NCBI GenBank assembly: GCA_018417955.1
Contig: JACTVC010000019.1
Location: 248,001-312,000 of the forward strand
Direction of reading: 5' to 3'
Length of the DNA stretch: 64,000 nt
Source: Laccaria trichodermophora
Taxonomy: Eukaryota > Basidiomycota > Agaricomycetes > Agaricales > Hydnangiaceae
Under the pieces are notes generated by a model. It did no database searches, was not told where the DNA came from, and was given only the letters and a program-made list of their open reading frames with translations. The position numbers were made by a program, and so were the translations under genes. How positions within the stretch are numbered: position 1 is the first letter of the stretch; each line of letters opens with the position of its first letter. Positions 22,437 through 33,630 of the stretch are shown here, piece after piece.

Positions 22437-25258
22437 ATGCGTAGATCTACGACCGCCGCTCTCTTGCTTGGGGCTGCGACCCTCGCCTCCGCACAAACGT
22501 ATCAGCGGCTCGGGACCTGTCCCAAGCTGGGATGTGTTTTCCCCCCCGATCAGACTGAGTTCCTCGCGGGGCAGTTGTTCGATATTCGGTTGGAGGTCCA
22601 TGCCCCCGTGAACGGCTCCGAAGCGACGAATGGAGTTCCCGATGAGAAGTTTACATTCTGCATTCAAAATGGGAAAGGCCCATGCGAGGACGCGACCAAG
22701 TTCTTCAAGGCGAAGGAGCCTACGTTGGAAAAGTGGACCTTCCAGTGAGTAGCAGTTGTTTGTACGTTGTTGTTCTTTTTGCTGAATTGTATGCAAGGTA
22801 CTATGAAGATCTCTTTGCCAGAGACGCAAAAACCCCCACGGTCGTTAATGTCGCTGCAAAGGCTTACCGTGCTGTATGTTCAATGACTATTACCGTACCT
22901 TGCTGTTTATTTAACTTTTGGCTTTTGTCCGCAGCTCTCTCTGTCCCAGGTTAGTAAATCAGCATTCCTCTTCATCCTTTTCGCACTGTTCTCACACACG
23001 TCGCTTATCCATCAAGCCTGGAACCTACACGGCTAAGCTCACCTACAATGGTGGTGGCCAGACCGTCGCCAATTGGGTCGTTCGTAAACCCGCTACCCAC
23101 CGCAAAGCCAAGAACGTTCTCTTTTTCATTGGCGATGGTGAGTATTGACAATTCGACGATCCAGCCGCTGATGAGCCTTTACTCAGGCATGACCCAGGCC
23201 ATGATCACCGCCGCTCGTCTCATTGCGCACAAGTCCATCAACGGCAAGTATCAGTCCCTCATGCAGATGGACCAGATGGACAACCTTGGCCAGTATGTGC
23301 TTCCACTTCTCTGTGAACCTGATTGAACTGATGCACCTCACAAGCCAAATGACCCACTCCATCGACTCGTTCATCACCGACTCTGCCAACTCTGCGACTG
23401 CTCTGTACACTGGAAAGAAGTCGACGGTCAATGCTTTGGGCGTTTACGTCGATAGCGTGAGTTTATTTTTGCATGGTCATGAACCATCTCACCTGATACC
23501 CCACAGTCCAAGACCCCCTTTGACGACCCCAAGGTTGAAACCATCGCTGAGCTTTTCCGTCGTCGCATTGGTGGTGCTCTTGGAATTGTGTCGACCGCTT
23601 ACATTGCCGACGCAACTCCTGGTGTGTTAAATGGATTGATTATGAGACTACCTTTCTGAAGCTGACTTATTCTTCAGCTGGCCTCTGCTCACACACTAGG
23701 GATCGTGAGTCCTTTTGAATTGAAGCATCAGCTTTATACTTATCAATTTATTCAGGCGGTCAATATGCCTCGATCGTCACCGAGTACCTTTACAATGCTA
23801 CTTTCCTCAACTCAACATTTGCGTGGCCTACCAGTTGCCAAGGTCCAGATGTCATCTTCGGGTACGCCTTAGTCTTCTCCTTCCACTGCACAAGCTGGCT
23901 CACGATGGAAAAGAGGAGGCGCCGAGCAATTCATTGCCGGAAAAGGCTCCCCCAATGGTACCGACTTCTACAAGGCATTCCAAGCGCAAGGCTATAACGT
24001 CATCCACAACAACACCGAACTCCAAGCCGCGGGAACCAAGGACAAGACGTTGGGCATCTTCTCGGTCTCGAACATGGCCAAGTGGATCGATAGGAATGTG
24101 ATGCGGGAAAACTTGAAGGGGATGAAGGATAGCCCTACTGGAGATGGCACCGATGCGACTGATCAGCCTGGGTTGAAGGAAATGACGATCAAAGCCATTG
24201 ATATTCTCCAGGCTCGCCAGAAGAAGGGCAAGGGTGAGGGTTGGTTCATGATGTCTGAGGCTGCGAGCATTGACAAGGTGTGTAACGCGTTTACCATCTT
24301 GTTGTTTTCATGAGTACTGAGGATACTGTTAAGATGATGCACGTATTGGACTATGATCGTGCCCTTGGTGATCTCTTGGAGCTGGATGATACTATCCGTG
24401 CTTCTATTGCTCGTGAGTTCATTTTCGGAGCAGGTAGATGACATCTAATTGTTCTTAGATCTCAAGAAGATTGGGGAATACGAAAACACTTTGATTGTCG
24501 TTACCGCTGATCATGGACATGGCTTCGTGAGTTTCAAGTAGCTTTCTTCGAGGACGGCGCTGATATGATAATTCTTCAGGATGTCTTTGGTGGTGCTGAC
24601 ACCAAATATCTTGCTGCGCAATCCACTGACCGCAAGAAGCGTGACGCTGGTGAGCACATACCATCTTTGAGAAGACGGCCGCTGACGTCAACTTTCGCGA
24701 TTCAGTTGGCGTGTACGCAAACTCGGGTTTGAGTGGTTACACTACTTCCCCCGGTTCTCTGCCCAACAACCAAACCGTCGTCTTTGGCACCGAGGGACCC
24801 AACTTCCCCGTCCAATGGAACCCCCGCTACACCTATGCTGCCGGCTTTGGCGCAAACCCCGACCATCGCGAGACGTATTCCATCAACACCAAGGGCCCTC
24901 GTGTCCCTGCTACCGCCGGCACTGATGGCACTTACGGCGTCAACCCCGCCGACAACCAGGCTGGTTTCACAGTTGGTGCGTACAAGTGGTTGATTGTGGA
25001 AAGTAAATATTGATTACAACCGTTTTTAAATTCGTAGAGGGCACCCTTCCCACTGACGAGTCCCAGGGTGTTCACTCGCTCACCGACGTCTCGGTCTTCG
25101 CTAACGGACCTGGCGCAGAGGCGTTTAAAGGCGTTTGTAAGTCTTTTGATGGTTCACCAATGTCGGAGTATATCTGACGACTTTGTGCAGACAACAGCAT
25201 TGATATCTTTTTCAAAATTGCCGATGCTTTGGCGTTGGGTAGAACCGATGGGCACTAA
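22437..25258 (+). CDS. Secreted alkaline phosphatase
   Basis: Hydrolyses phosphate monoesters using two zinc ions and one magnesium. The ATG at 22437 gives a signal peptide (MRRSTTAALLLGAATLASAQ). After an N-terminal beta-type region, the phosphatase domain begins KNVLFFIGDG, with GMTQAM in the next exon. The nucleophile Ser is in FITDSANSATALYTGKK. Metal ligands are seen in VTADHGHGF and in GVHSLTDVSVFANGPGA. A MMSEAASIDK segment carries the conserved Glu/Asp. At least ten short introns interrupt it; a small exon around 22930-23020 was not fixed. The final exon ends IADALALGRTDGH and TAA at 25256-25258. No stop or frameshift seen in the exons read. Export suggests a role in phosphate scavenging. 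Confidence 0.93.
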
Positions 25259-25616
25259 TTATTCGATTAATTATTACTTAGATCGCACTAGCGAGGATTG
25301 CGCGTTGAAAGGCAAACCATACCCTAATGTCACCCATGTCGTATCTCGTTCTGTTCTAAAAATGAAGAGATACGATTACCAATGGCTTGTTCTGAACGTC
25401 AGGTACGAAATTTGCGAACAGGTAACATATAAATACTTACCCAACGTTCAACGTTTAACTCTTGCTCCAACTGCCATATTCCACGCCAATGATATGCAAC
25501 GCGAGGTAGCATTTCGGGGGTTGATGCAGTATACTTTCTACTTCCAACCAACTTCCAACCGCGATCATGCTCTCCGTCTCGTGATTATGTAACTCTCACC
25601 ACAACCTGTTGGAAGA

Positions 25617-26246
25617 ATGTCCTCTGAGCCCCTCCCACCTTCAGTCTCCCAGCTCCTCTCTAACCGTTCAAGGGTGTTCAATCGCTTCTCACTACAACGT
25701 CAGATGGATTGGCGACACTCTTTGCTACGAGTGCCTATCTACCGCAGACCGTTTTCATTCACCTCATCCCCATTCCTCCCCGACACGCCTTCAGCCTCAT
25801 TCTACAGACTCTACCAACTCTTCGTAGTCGATTGGACGATCCAATTTCGGAATGAGCTGGAATACTTCTGGAATCGGGCTTCTTGGGTGCTCGCCGACTT
25901 GCCTGACCCCGGGTTGGGAGACGACGGGGTACCCGAGAGTGAAGCCAAATTGCGCAAGGCAGTTATGGCTGGCTTGACACGCATTATGAAGCTAGCTTAC
26001 AATCGTCTAATATCCAAAGGCTTGCCGAGAAATGCACCGGCCGTTGTTATGGACTGGGAAGAGCTCAAAGCGCGGCCTCGCGTGCTGGAGGAGATACCAA
26101 CCTGGGCAAAAGAGATGGAGAGGCTTGATCCTGTGGTGGAGCTTCCCAATGCGAAGGGAGAATTATTGGACGTGGACGAGCCGGGCGACGAGGAGTTCGC
26201 TGTTTATGGGATCAAGGTTGCCACTCCACACTGGGTTTTTGTGTGA
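25617..26246 (+). CDS. Conserved hypothetical protein, 209 aa, with a decayed relative at 37.5 kb
   Basis: A single exon from ATG 25617 to TGA 26244-26246. It is Ser/Pro/Arg-rich at the N-terminus with no clear signal peptide, then mostly helical and acidic towards the end (GELLDVDEPGDEEFAVYGIK). No known domain was recognised. A shorter relative at 37523-37796 encodes a matching C-terminal third (for example LEKIPTWAEQTEKLD against LEEIPTWAKEMERLD, and ATTHGVFV against ATPHWVFV), which supports that this frame is or was coding. Function unknown. Confidence 0.65.
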   Translation: MSSEPLPPSVSQLLSNRSRVFNRFSLQRQMDWRHSLLRVPIYRRPFSFTSSPFLPDTPSASFYRLYQLFVVDWTIQFRNELEYFWNRASWVLADLPDPGLGDDGVPESEAKLRKAVMAGLTRIMKLAYNRLISKGLPRNAPAVVMDWEELKARPRVLEEIPTWAKEMERLDPVVELPNAKGELLDVDEPGDEEFAVYGIKVATPHWVFV

Positions 26247-27217
26247 TATTTTGAAAGTCATGATCCTTGAGCACCCCTGCTCTTGATCCATCGATCTCCC
26301 CCATCATCTGCAATGCGCTGACTCGGGAATGTCCACCCGTCTACGGAACTTTGGGATCGGGGTTACTACATAGTAGACACCGCCTCAGCAAAGCACACCA
26401 GCATCCCTCGGAGTTTGTGGCAGAGGCCTTGACTCAACAGAAGCGGAGGGTATAAAAGATTGGGTTTGCGATATAACGACCGATTCAACACTGTCAATCT
26501 GGCCACAGCGGAGGCGAGGAAGAATCCTTAGCTATCCGTAGCCACGGTACACGGGAACTAGAGGACTGTCTAGGAAAATACTACGGTTGGCGACCAGGAG
26601 CAGGTCTGTATTTTTAGTTTAGAAGCATGATGGGAGGGGTGTTAGGGAGTTTTGGCACCGCTTTTCTGGTGCGTGACGACTCCTTGCAATATGTTTCGCA
26701 TACTTACATAGTAAAGGGTACTCGTCGTCGCCCATTAATTTCTGTGTCATGTTGTCCCTGTCATCGAGTCTGCGTTCGAGCAGTGCCAGCGGCGTCGGCA
26801 TTTCTGATCCTATCTTCCGCGGATTAGAATCCATCTTTGGTCCTTGCTGATCGAATCATGGTAAGCTCTGTCGCGCGGTCAACTTTGCGTTCCGATATCA
26901 AAAATAACAACTGTTGACAGGCAACGGCAAATTCAATCATTCTCATGCACATGTGAATCGCAGGAAGTAGTGTTGGATAGCCCCTCATTTCGCCGGGATC
27001 GCACACTGGGACATCTAAATTTATCTAAAAATTCGCATGACCTCTTGGCTATCATTACGTGTCGCCAAGTCCAGCACGGATGGATTGCTATATAAGGGGG
27101 CTCAAAATATCCGCAAAGTACAACGAGCTGGTCTCTTTCATCCCTTACGACGAACTTTGTTGACTCATTTGTTCATCGCACTATTCAAATCTTGCTAATT
27201 TCACCTAACACAACATC
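26247..27217. other. Intergenic region with promoter of the following gene
   Basis: No gene recognised. TATATAAG at 27089-27096 lies about 120 bp before the next ATG. A second TATA-like stretch (TATAAAAG, 26451-26458) has no gene after it. Confidence 0.6.
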
Positions 27218-28633
27218 ATGACCTTCCCATACATTGTCAGTATCCCTGCATCTACGAGCTTACAGCCTGTTTGCTAACTTCGTTTGCTCTGATCCCAGCT
27301 TTCCGTGCTTTTCTGTGGCTTACAGCTTGCCTCTGCTCTACCAGCCAGTAAAAGAGCAGGATCCGCAGATATTAATCATGTCATTCAGCACACACACGAG
27401 GACTCGTACTACGTCAGAGGCAACCCATCAATATACGCAAGAGGAGCGTCAAGCTGTACCCCGCTAACGCTAGAGCAGGTAAAAGCACGTGAGCACATCA
27501 ACAATGAAGACTCATAAAATTATCTGATGTTGTAATGCTCTTGCAGTACCAGGGTGGTCTAAAATCCAACAATATGCCACGAATACGTATGGTGACGGCG
27601 GTGTGAATATTGTAGTTAACCCACCAGAGGTCTGCCAGCCCCACAGTTTAGGATTGAATTTTGCTCAGTTTTTTAAAGTATCCCAACGCTCCCGCAACTG
27701 TCTGTTTGCAGGATGGACCGATACCAGTCAAGTTGCAAGGTAAGAATCGCATGGCGTCGGGGTGACATTGTGTGAAGTTAGTTCTTTTAATCAGGCCCGC
27801 CCAGCTGCACTACAAATAGTGGCGAGATTGGAGGCACGATCACCGGAACGACAGGCTCATATCAGTTGTCCTTTCAACAGGGGTATTCGAACAGTGCGAC
27901 TTGGACCGTTACCCGTAGGTCACATTATTCGATTCTAGTTCAAGCCTTTGATAGATCACATCAATTACCGCAGAGGAAAGCTCTTTAGCAGTAGGCGTCA
28001 CGGTCAGCGCCACGATTGGAATTCCTGAGGTCGCCGATGTATCAACGAGCATCAGCGCGACCACAACTTTGACCAATTCTCTTTCCAAAAGGTAGAGTAT
28101 ACCCCACTAATTCCGAAAAACATCATAACCGTAGTACCGCAGCTTCACGACGACTGTTGACAACCAACAGACGCAAACGATGAGCGTGAACACTGTGGAT
28201 GGTAAACCATGTAAAGGAACCGTATGTCTATTTACTTTATCTGGTGGGAGAAGAGGTGACTGGGACACTAAATTTACTCTGCAGATGACAACAAAAACGT
28301 GTAATGCCCAAGGCACCGGATCTGCTCGCTACGTTGCAAGCGGCTACGTGTGGTTCAATTATGACGATGCGGTATTTACCAACTCTATCCTTCAAGTGTT
28401 TGAGTCGCTAACGGTTCTCATTAGCGACCGCCTAAAAGTGACCCGAATGGGGGAAAACATTTTAAATGTGGGCTTTATATACGACGAGTTGAAGGGCAAT
28501 TCTAATTTCAGTTATAGATGCCGTTGACATTGCGAGTGTGCTCACGAACATCGATGATCGGTCTTCCTCCATGACGTTTTCTGGGGCTATGCAAATAACA
28601 AGCAAGACAAATTTCAATGCCAAGTGCTCCTAG
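27218..28633 (+). CDS. Secreted protein with a possible aerolysin/ETX-MTX2-type beta region
   Basis: The ATG at 27218 starts a short first exon; exon 2 completes a signal peptide (LSVLFCGLQLASALP) followed by a Lys-Arg site typical of a propeptide. Later exons encode GDGGVNIVVNPPE, then a Ser/Thr-rich region of alternating polar and non-polar residues (VGVTVSATIGIPEVAD, TTTLTNSLSKSFTTT) around 27980-28180. Such alternation is the hallmark of the membrane-inserting hairpin of aerolysin-type pore-forming proteins. The last exon ends TKTNFNAKCS-like text and TAG at 28631-28633. About seven short introns. The family call rests on composition and pattern only; a plain secreted beta-rich protein is the alternative. 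No disabling change was noticed. Confidence 0.5.
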
Positions 28634-29029
28634 GGATTAGTGCTCCATTACTAGTGCTTGGGAACACCATTGTCGAGGGATTATAATGAATTCAATATAT
28701 ATTACGTGCTCTTTTTATGACGCCCGACACCCTAAAAGCGATTGAACTAACTTAGACTCAAAGTTTAATAATTTCTGAAAGTCAGGCAAGAATTCCATTT
28801 ACGTGCCACCAATATTTCATGAAGGGCGAGCAACATAGACAAGCGGCGGGTCACCAGGAATGATGTAGCAGGACTGGAGAGTCACAACCTCCCTCAATAC
28901 CACGACGTTCGCCCTCAGGATGGTGCACTAGTACGCTATCCCTTGTCCGAGTCTACAGGCCATTACTAATTTCCACTTCTGACTTTCAAGTTATCTACCA
29001 ACCCGATTTCTATAGGCCGTTGCACTATC
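28634..29029. other. Intergenic, no gene seen
   Basis: AT-rich sequence without recognised features between the secreted-protein gene and the iminopeptidase remnant. Confidence 0.6.
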
Positions 29030-29830
29030 TCCCCATGACATTCGGTAGTCGGTTGGTCTTCTTGCACGGTCTGTTTCCTCGCTGAGCCATCTCTTCTCAG
29101 AAGCCTGCGCCTTTTTCTTCCCTCGTTAGTGTCTTTCCTTTAACTCACCTTGCGATTGAGCATAGGGAAGAGTACATCGCTCCAATACCCGAATCGGACC
29201 GGCACGACATGATCCTAGTCTCTCCTAGACAGACTTCGATATGATGTGAAGTCGTACCTCTGTTCACGATAATATGAAACTTCGTCTAGGGTTTCATGCG
29301 TGACGGTCAAGTTCTACTATAGAAAGCAAGAGATAGACAAGATGTAAGTGAATACCTGACTCCACCCTTATCGTTGTTCAAGGTCGATACGACGTCGTTT
29401 GCCCTGTACGTGGTAGCCCATCCCTCCCCCGTCTAGCTTCTCATGTTGAAATGATGACAGACAACAACGGCATACGCCTTCAACTTGAAAAAAGTATTCC
29501 CCGAACTGACACTTCAAATCGTTCCGGATGCAGGCCACTCTTCGCGTGAGCCGGGGATAGCAAAGCTTCTTGCTGAGGTAAGGGATTGGTTCCGTGTTGC
29601 TTGACGTCGGTTGGGTTTCACTCAGGTGACGAACAAGTTTGCTGATTTGTGACTTGTGATGTGTGGGGGAAATGAAACCATGTAAGGGACTACTGATTTG
29701 GTCGATGTGTATGATACCTTGTGCAATGCGATGTGTTTGAGTGCATGTTGGAGATGAAAGAGCAGCAATTTGAAAGAGAGGTCCGATTTGTCCGGAAGCC
29801 AGTGATCGTGCATGTGATGTGATCTAAATT
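29030..29830 (+). pseudogene. Proline iminopeptidase remnant with internal deletions
   Basis: Short stretches match successive parts of the fuller copy at 39697-41474. The oxyanion-region sequence is at about 29055 (TCTTCTTGCACGGTCTG), the HREEYIA region at about 29160, GFMRDG at about 29290, and the catalytic-His end at 29460-29578 (ELTLQIVPDAGHSSREPG). Intervening exons, including the nucleophile, are deleted. Similarity continues into the 3' flank to about 29830. Clearly non-functional duplicate. Confidence 0.85.
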
Positions 29831-29956
29831 TGCTCAACACGTACACTTTGCGTACACCTTGATAACCTGCGTCGTGTTACATCCTCAGCGCTCAGCTTCG
29901 GCTCCGTTCGATGTGAAAAGCATTTTTTATGGGAAAACAGACGTGGCTCCGTCCTT

Positions 29957-30907
29957 ATGAGTAACTTGTTCAGTTCGGGTGGCCTTGACGATTTGCTCCA
30001 TTCTCGACTCGCTCAAGACAACCAGTCGCCCTTACGTCGCCTTTATGCCCAGTCGCCGTCACTCCCTTTCTTCGTAGCTGCTTCAGCCTACAACCTATTT
30101 CGTCGCTCTTCACTTCCAGATAGACTTCCACCACCACCTACAGATAGCAACAAAGTGCGCGTCGTATGCGTTTCAGACACTCACAACCATCTGCTACCCT
30201 ACTCCTCCATTCCTGACGGGGACATTTTCATCCATGCTGGCGATCTCACCAACTCTGGCTCTGTAGATGAACTCCGGCTCACGCTTGATTGGATCCGTGG
30301 CCTCCCTCATGCGCACAAGGTACTCATTGCAGGCAATCACGACACTGCATTGGCAGACAAGGCGCAACGTGAACAACTGAATTTCGCAGGGTTAATCTAT
30401 TTACAAGACGAGGCGGTCGAACTCGTTATCAGAGGTCGAACGCTGCGTGTATTCGGCAGTCCATGGACGCCGCAGTATGGCAATTTTGCGTTCCAATACC
30501 CCCGAGGGGACGCCGCAACGGAGAAATGGACCTGCATTCCGATGGGTGTAGACGTTCTGGTCACACATGGTCCGCCGAAGAGCCACGTTGACAATAATGG
30601 GCTTGGGTGCGCGGCGTTGCTTGATGCGTTGTGGAAAACGCAGCCGTCGGCGGTGGTGTGTGGTCATATCCACAGTGGTCGGGGTTTGGAGACACTCAAG
30701 TGGGACGAGGGACAGAGGCTTTGGGAAAGCATCGTCAAAGCGAGGAAAGCTGGGTGGTTTGATGCTATCGCCCTTGTTTGCAAGTTGGGCTGGGCGTGGA
30801 TACGGGGAATGAAACATCGGGCCAGGGAAACAACAATTCTGAACTGTGCTATCACCGGGGGAATGAGGGATCAGTTAGTGAGAAACGCGGTAGCATTGGA
30901 TATCTGA
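29957..30907 (+). CDS. Calcineurin-like metallophosphoesterase (MPPED-like), 316 aa
   Basis: A hydrolase with a two-metal centre acting on phosphoesters; the substrate is not evident. Single exon. All five metal-binding blocks are present: SDTHNH (D74, H76), AGDLTN (D96), GNHD (127-129), VTHGPP (H204) and GHIHSGRG (H237, H239). The layout resembles metallophosphoesterases of the animal MPPED1/2 type. Upstream of the domain is a short hydrophobic stretch (PSLPFFVAASAYNLF) that may be a weak membrane or targeting segment. The last residues (ITGGMRDQLVRNAVAL) recur in a decayed fragment at 51445-51522, showing a lost paralogue. The stop is only 37 bp from the convergent neighbour's stop. Confidence 0.9.
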   Translation: MSNLFSSGGLDDLLHSRLAQDNQSPLRRLYAQSPSLPFFVAASAYNLFRRSSLPDRLPPPPTDSNKVRVVCVSDTHNHLLPYSSIPDGDIFIHAGDLTNSGSVDELRLTLDWIRGLPHAHKVLIAGNHDTALADKAQREQLNFAGLIYLQDEAVELVIRGRTLRVFGSPWTPQYGNFAFQYPRGDAATEKWTCIPMGVDVLVTHGPPKSHVDNNGLGCAALLDALWKTQPSAVVCGHIHSGRGLETLKWDEGQRLWESIVKARKAGWFDAIALVCKLGWAWIRGMKHRARETTILNCAITGGMRDQLVRNAVALDI

Positions 30908-30941
30908 AGTTGTACGAAAGTTTCTTATTTCTGCCACCTCT

Positions 30942-31728
30942 TTAATCTACCACTCCTGCCGTTCCGTACTTTGCCATATAAGTCGCCGCCAACCTACTAA
31001 CAGAACCTTCTAACACGCTAACATTGAACTCCTTCGCCCACATCTGCAACTTTGCTTTCTTTACAGGCCCAGAGGTCTGTTTAACCAGCTCGTGCAGGTA
31101 CGCCGCCGCATCGTCAATATCATACGCCTTTGCACCTGACTTTCCAGCTTTATCCAATTTAGCCACAAGGCAATACCTCCATGGCGCAGCTAGAACAGTA
31201 AGACCGGGTTTCTTGAAAATGATGATGTTGTCGTTGACGGCTTCCGTGAAGAGCGAATTGATTCGATCGTTACCGATAAAGAGAGCGGTGTGATTGTTCA
31301 GCCAGCCATCGTTGATGCCTACGGATTTGACGGCTGCTTTGATCGCGTCGGTTAAGCCGGGAGGAAGCCTTTTATCTACGCCGAAAAAATCGACATCTGC
31401 CGTTGACGCGCGGGTTTCTGTGGAACGTGAGTTGCAAGATGAATTGGATGCGAGCGCACCCCAACTTACTAAGGAGCACGGTGTTGATAGCCCCACCGAC
31501 GGCAACGATAGTTACGGACTGCTTTCGCTTTGAAAGTTCTTTAGCGACCACTTCGAGAGCAGCGGTTATTTCTTTGGCGGTCAAATTCGGCTGCACCTCG
31601 TCTAAATGTGAAAGTTGAGCCTTTCGAAATTAATGCTTGAGCGTCCGTTCGGACTACACACCGGGGCGATGAAAGAGTTCGCGCAAGTTAGCTGTGTTAC
31701 TTTTGTTGCCGCTGAAACAATTTCCCAT
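30942..31728 (-). CDS. Predicted nucleotidyltransferase-fold protein with an MGNC N-terminus, 224 aa
   Basis: Three exons (31728-31662, 31601-31470, 31417-30942) join in phase. The N-terminus MGNCFSGNKS fits a dual acylation signal (myristoylated Gly2, palmitoylated Cys4), suggesting membrane attachment. The pair VAVGGAINTVLL and STADVDFFG, separated by an intron, resembles the G-G...x-D-x-D active site of the nucleotidyltransferase superfamily. The rest is helical and Lys-rich. No partner domain tells the substrate. The fold call is from the motif pair only. It is convergent with the metallophosphoesterase, with the stops 34 bp apart. Confidence 0.65.
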
Positions 31729-32479
31729 ATTTGATTCTGACGATGTTCGTTAGCACCAAATATTCAACGCGAAACTTGGCAGAAGTGAATATTTGCGAAG
31801 TTTGTTGAACGATCTTTGAAGAAAATAAACCAACAACTTTGGAACCCACCAAAGAAAAGTGTAGCTGGGTGAGTATAAGCGAGAGCGTTGAGAGAGCGGT
31901 GGGAAAAAGGAAGGGAAGAAGGATAGAGAGGACTGCCCCAGATTATATTTGCATCTGGGAACTGCCGCAGATGTTGGGTATCATGATTCATGACATAAAG
32001 TAGAAGACGTCTGGTCTCCACTGTTCAGTGTTCGCATCTGACTCGGAGACTCGGGATCCAGAGGAGCACCCAGAACAAGAACGCGCCAAATTGGGATATA
32101 GCGCGCCTTGAGGAAGAAAATATCGCCATGTCCACAATGTTATAAGGCATTGGAAGGCGGGGCAGAACTCCGATACGCTGGTGTCCACGAACTTTCAGAC
32201 ACGCGTAGAGGTTCCACAGTCTCGTTTGGGTGATAAATCAACTTGTCTGCCAGTGCGGTGTCGTGGTTTCCCTATGAACAGCTGTATCGAATGAGGTAGT
32301 AATGGTCATCAAAGGGACTATCCTGGAACTTATCGACGTCGGGGCCGGATGAAGTGAGGCACCCTGCGTGGATGAACAGGGCTCTATGATGATCGAAAGA
32401 CAGATTACGGGAGGATGGAGTCTGCGTGTGGGAATTTGAAAACGAATGGCGCTGCAGTCTCCCTTTCTATGTTCAACCA
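31729..32479. other. Intergenic region between the nucleotidyltransferase and NACHT genes
   Basis: It contains the divergent promoters of the two genes; no other feature was recognised. Confidence 0.6.
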
Positions 32480-33630
32480 ATGTTCAACAATACAAGTGAC
32501 TGGGAAATTCATGGCGGTAGCTACTACAACGTAAGTGGAGATGCTAGTATTTCACTTGGAGGTGGCGAACGAGGTGCGTCACTAGCACCTGCCAGTGATC
32601 GTCTTTATCTTCACCGAAACTCATTATAGGATTTCAGCTGCTGGCCAAATCCATTGTTGCAAGCGCGTTTCATGATTCGCAGGAGCGCTTTCCTCCTCCG
32701 AAATGCCACCCCGATACTCGTAAGAGTATCTTGAACAAATTAATGACATTGATTACATCGGACGCGTCGCCACCCATTCTCTGGCTTTATGGCCCTGCCG
32801 GAGCTGGGAAGTCTGCAATCGCTCAATCTATTGCAGAAAGATGCGAACAGGAGAACCCTAAAAGACTGGCGTCCAGTTTCTTCTTTTCTCGGAGAACGTC
32901 CGATCGAAATTCTGAAAAACATTTGGTGGCTACCATCTCGTACCAGCTCGCAGTAAACCTTCCCGAAACCAAGCCAATCATCGAGGAAATAGTCGAAAAT
33001 GATCCATTAGTATTCTCGCGTTCCGTCAAAGTACAATTGCAAAACCTTGTGGTCGAGCCGCTCCGACGAGTTTCAAACGAGTATAGTCCTCAAAGGTTCA
33101 TTATTATTGACGGGTTGGATGAGTGCATTGGTGACGGCAACCAATGTAGCATTCTCTATGCCATCTGCGAAGCGGTCAGCGGGCAGAGGCTCCCCATTTG
33201 TTTCCTCATCGCCAGCCGTCCAGAGCCCCATATCCGAAACTTCTTCAACAACACCTCGTTGAAATTATATCGACATATCCCACTTACTCAAAATCTTGAA
33301 TCCCATCGTGATGTGTCGATCTTTTTTCAGAAAGAGTTTGAACGGATTCGCAAGGATCGGGGCCTCTCCACGACATGGCCATCTTACCGCGACATCCAGA
33401 CTCTTGAGGAGAAGGCTTCAGGGCATTTCATATATCCGTCAACAGTGATAAAGTTCATTGATGACCCTCGACATTACCCTCCTAGCAGGCTCAAAACTGT
33501 TCTCGGTATTGGCTCCCCTTCCAACCAGTTACCCTTTGCAGACCTGGACTCGCTATATCAAGAGATTCTGAAATCGACACGTGATCCGAAGGGTACCTTG
33601 CGCATCATTGGGCTGCTACTATCACGACCC

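Noticed and set aside
22428..22829. 133-codon minus-strand frame
   Set aside because: Antisense to the first exons of the alkaline phosphatase gene, with no features of its own.
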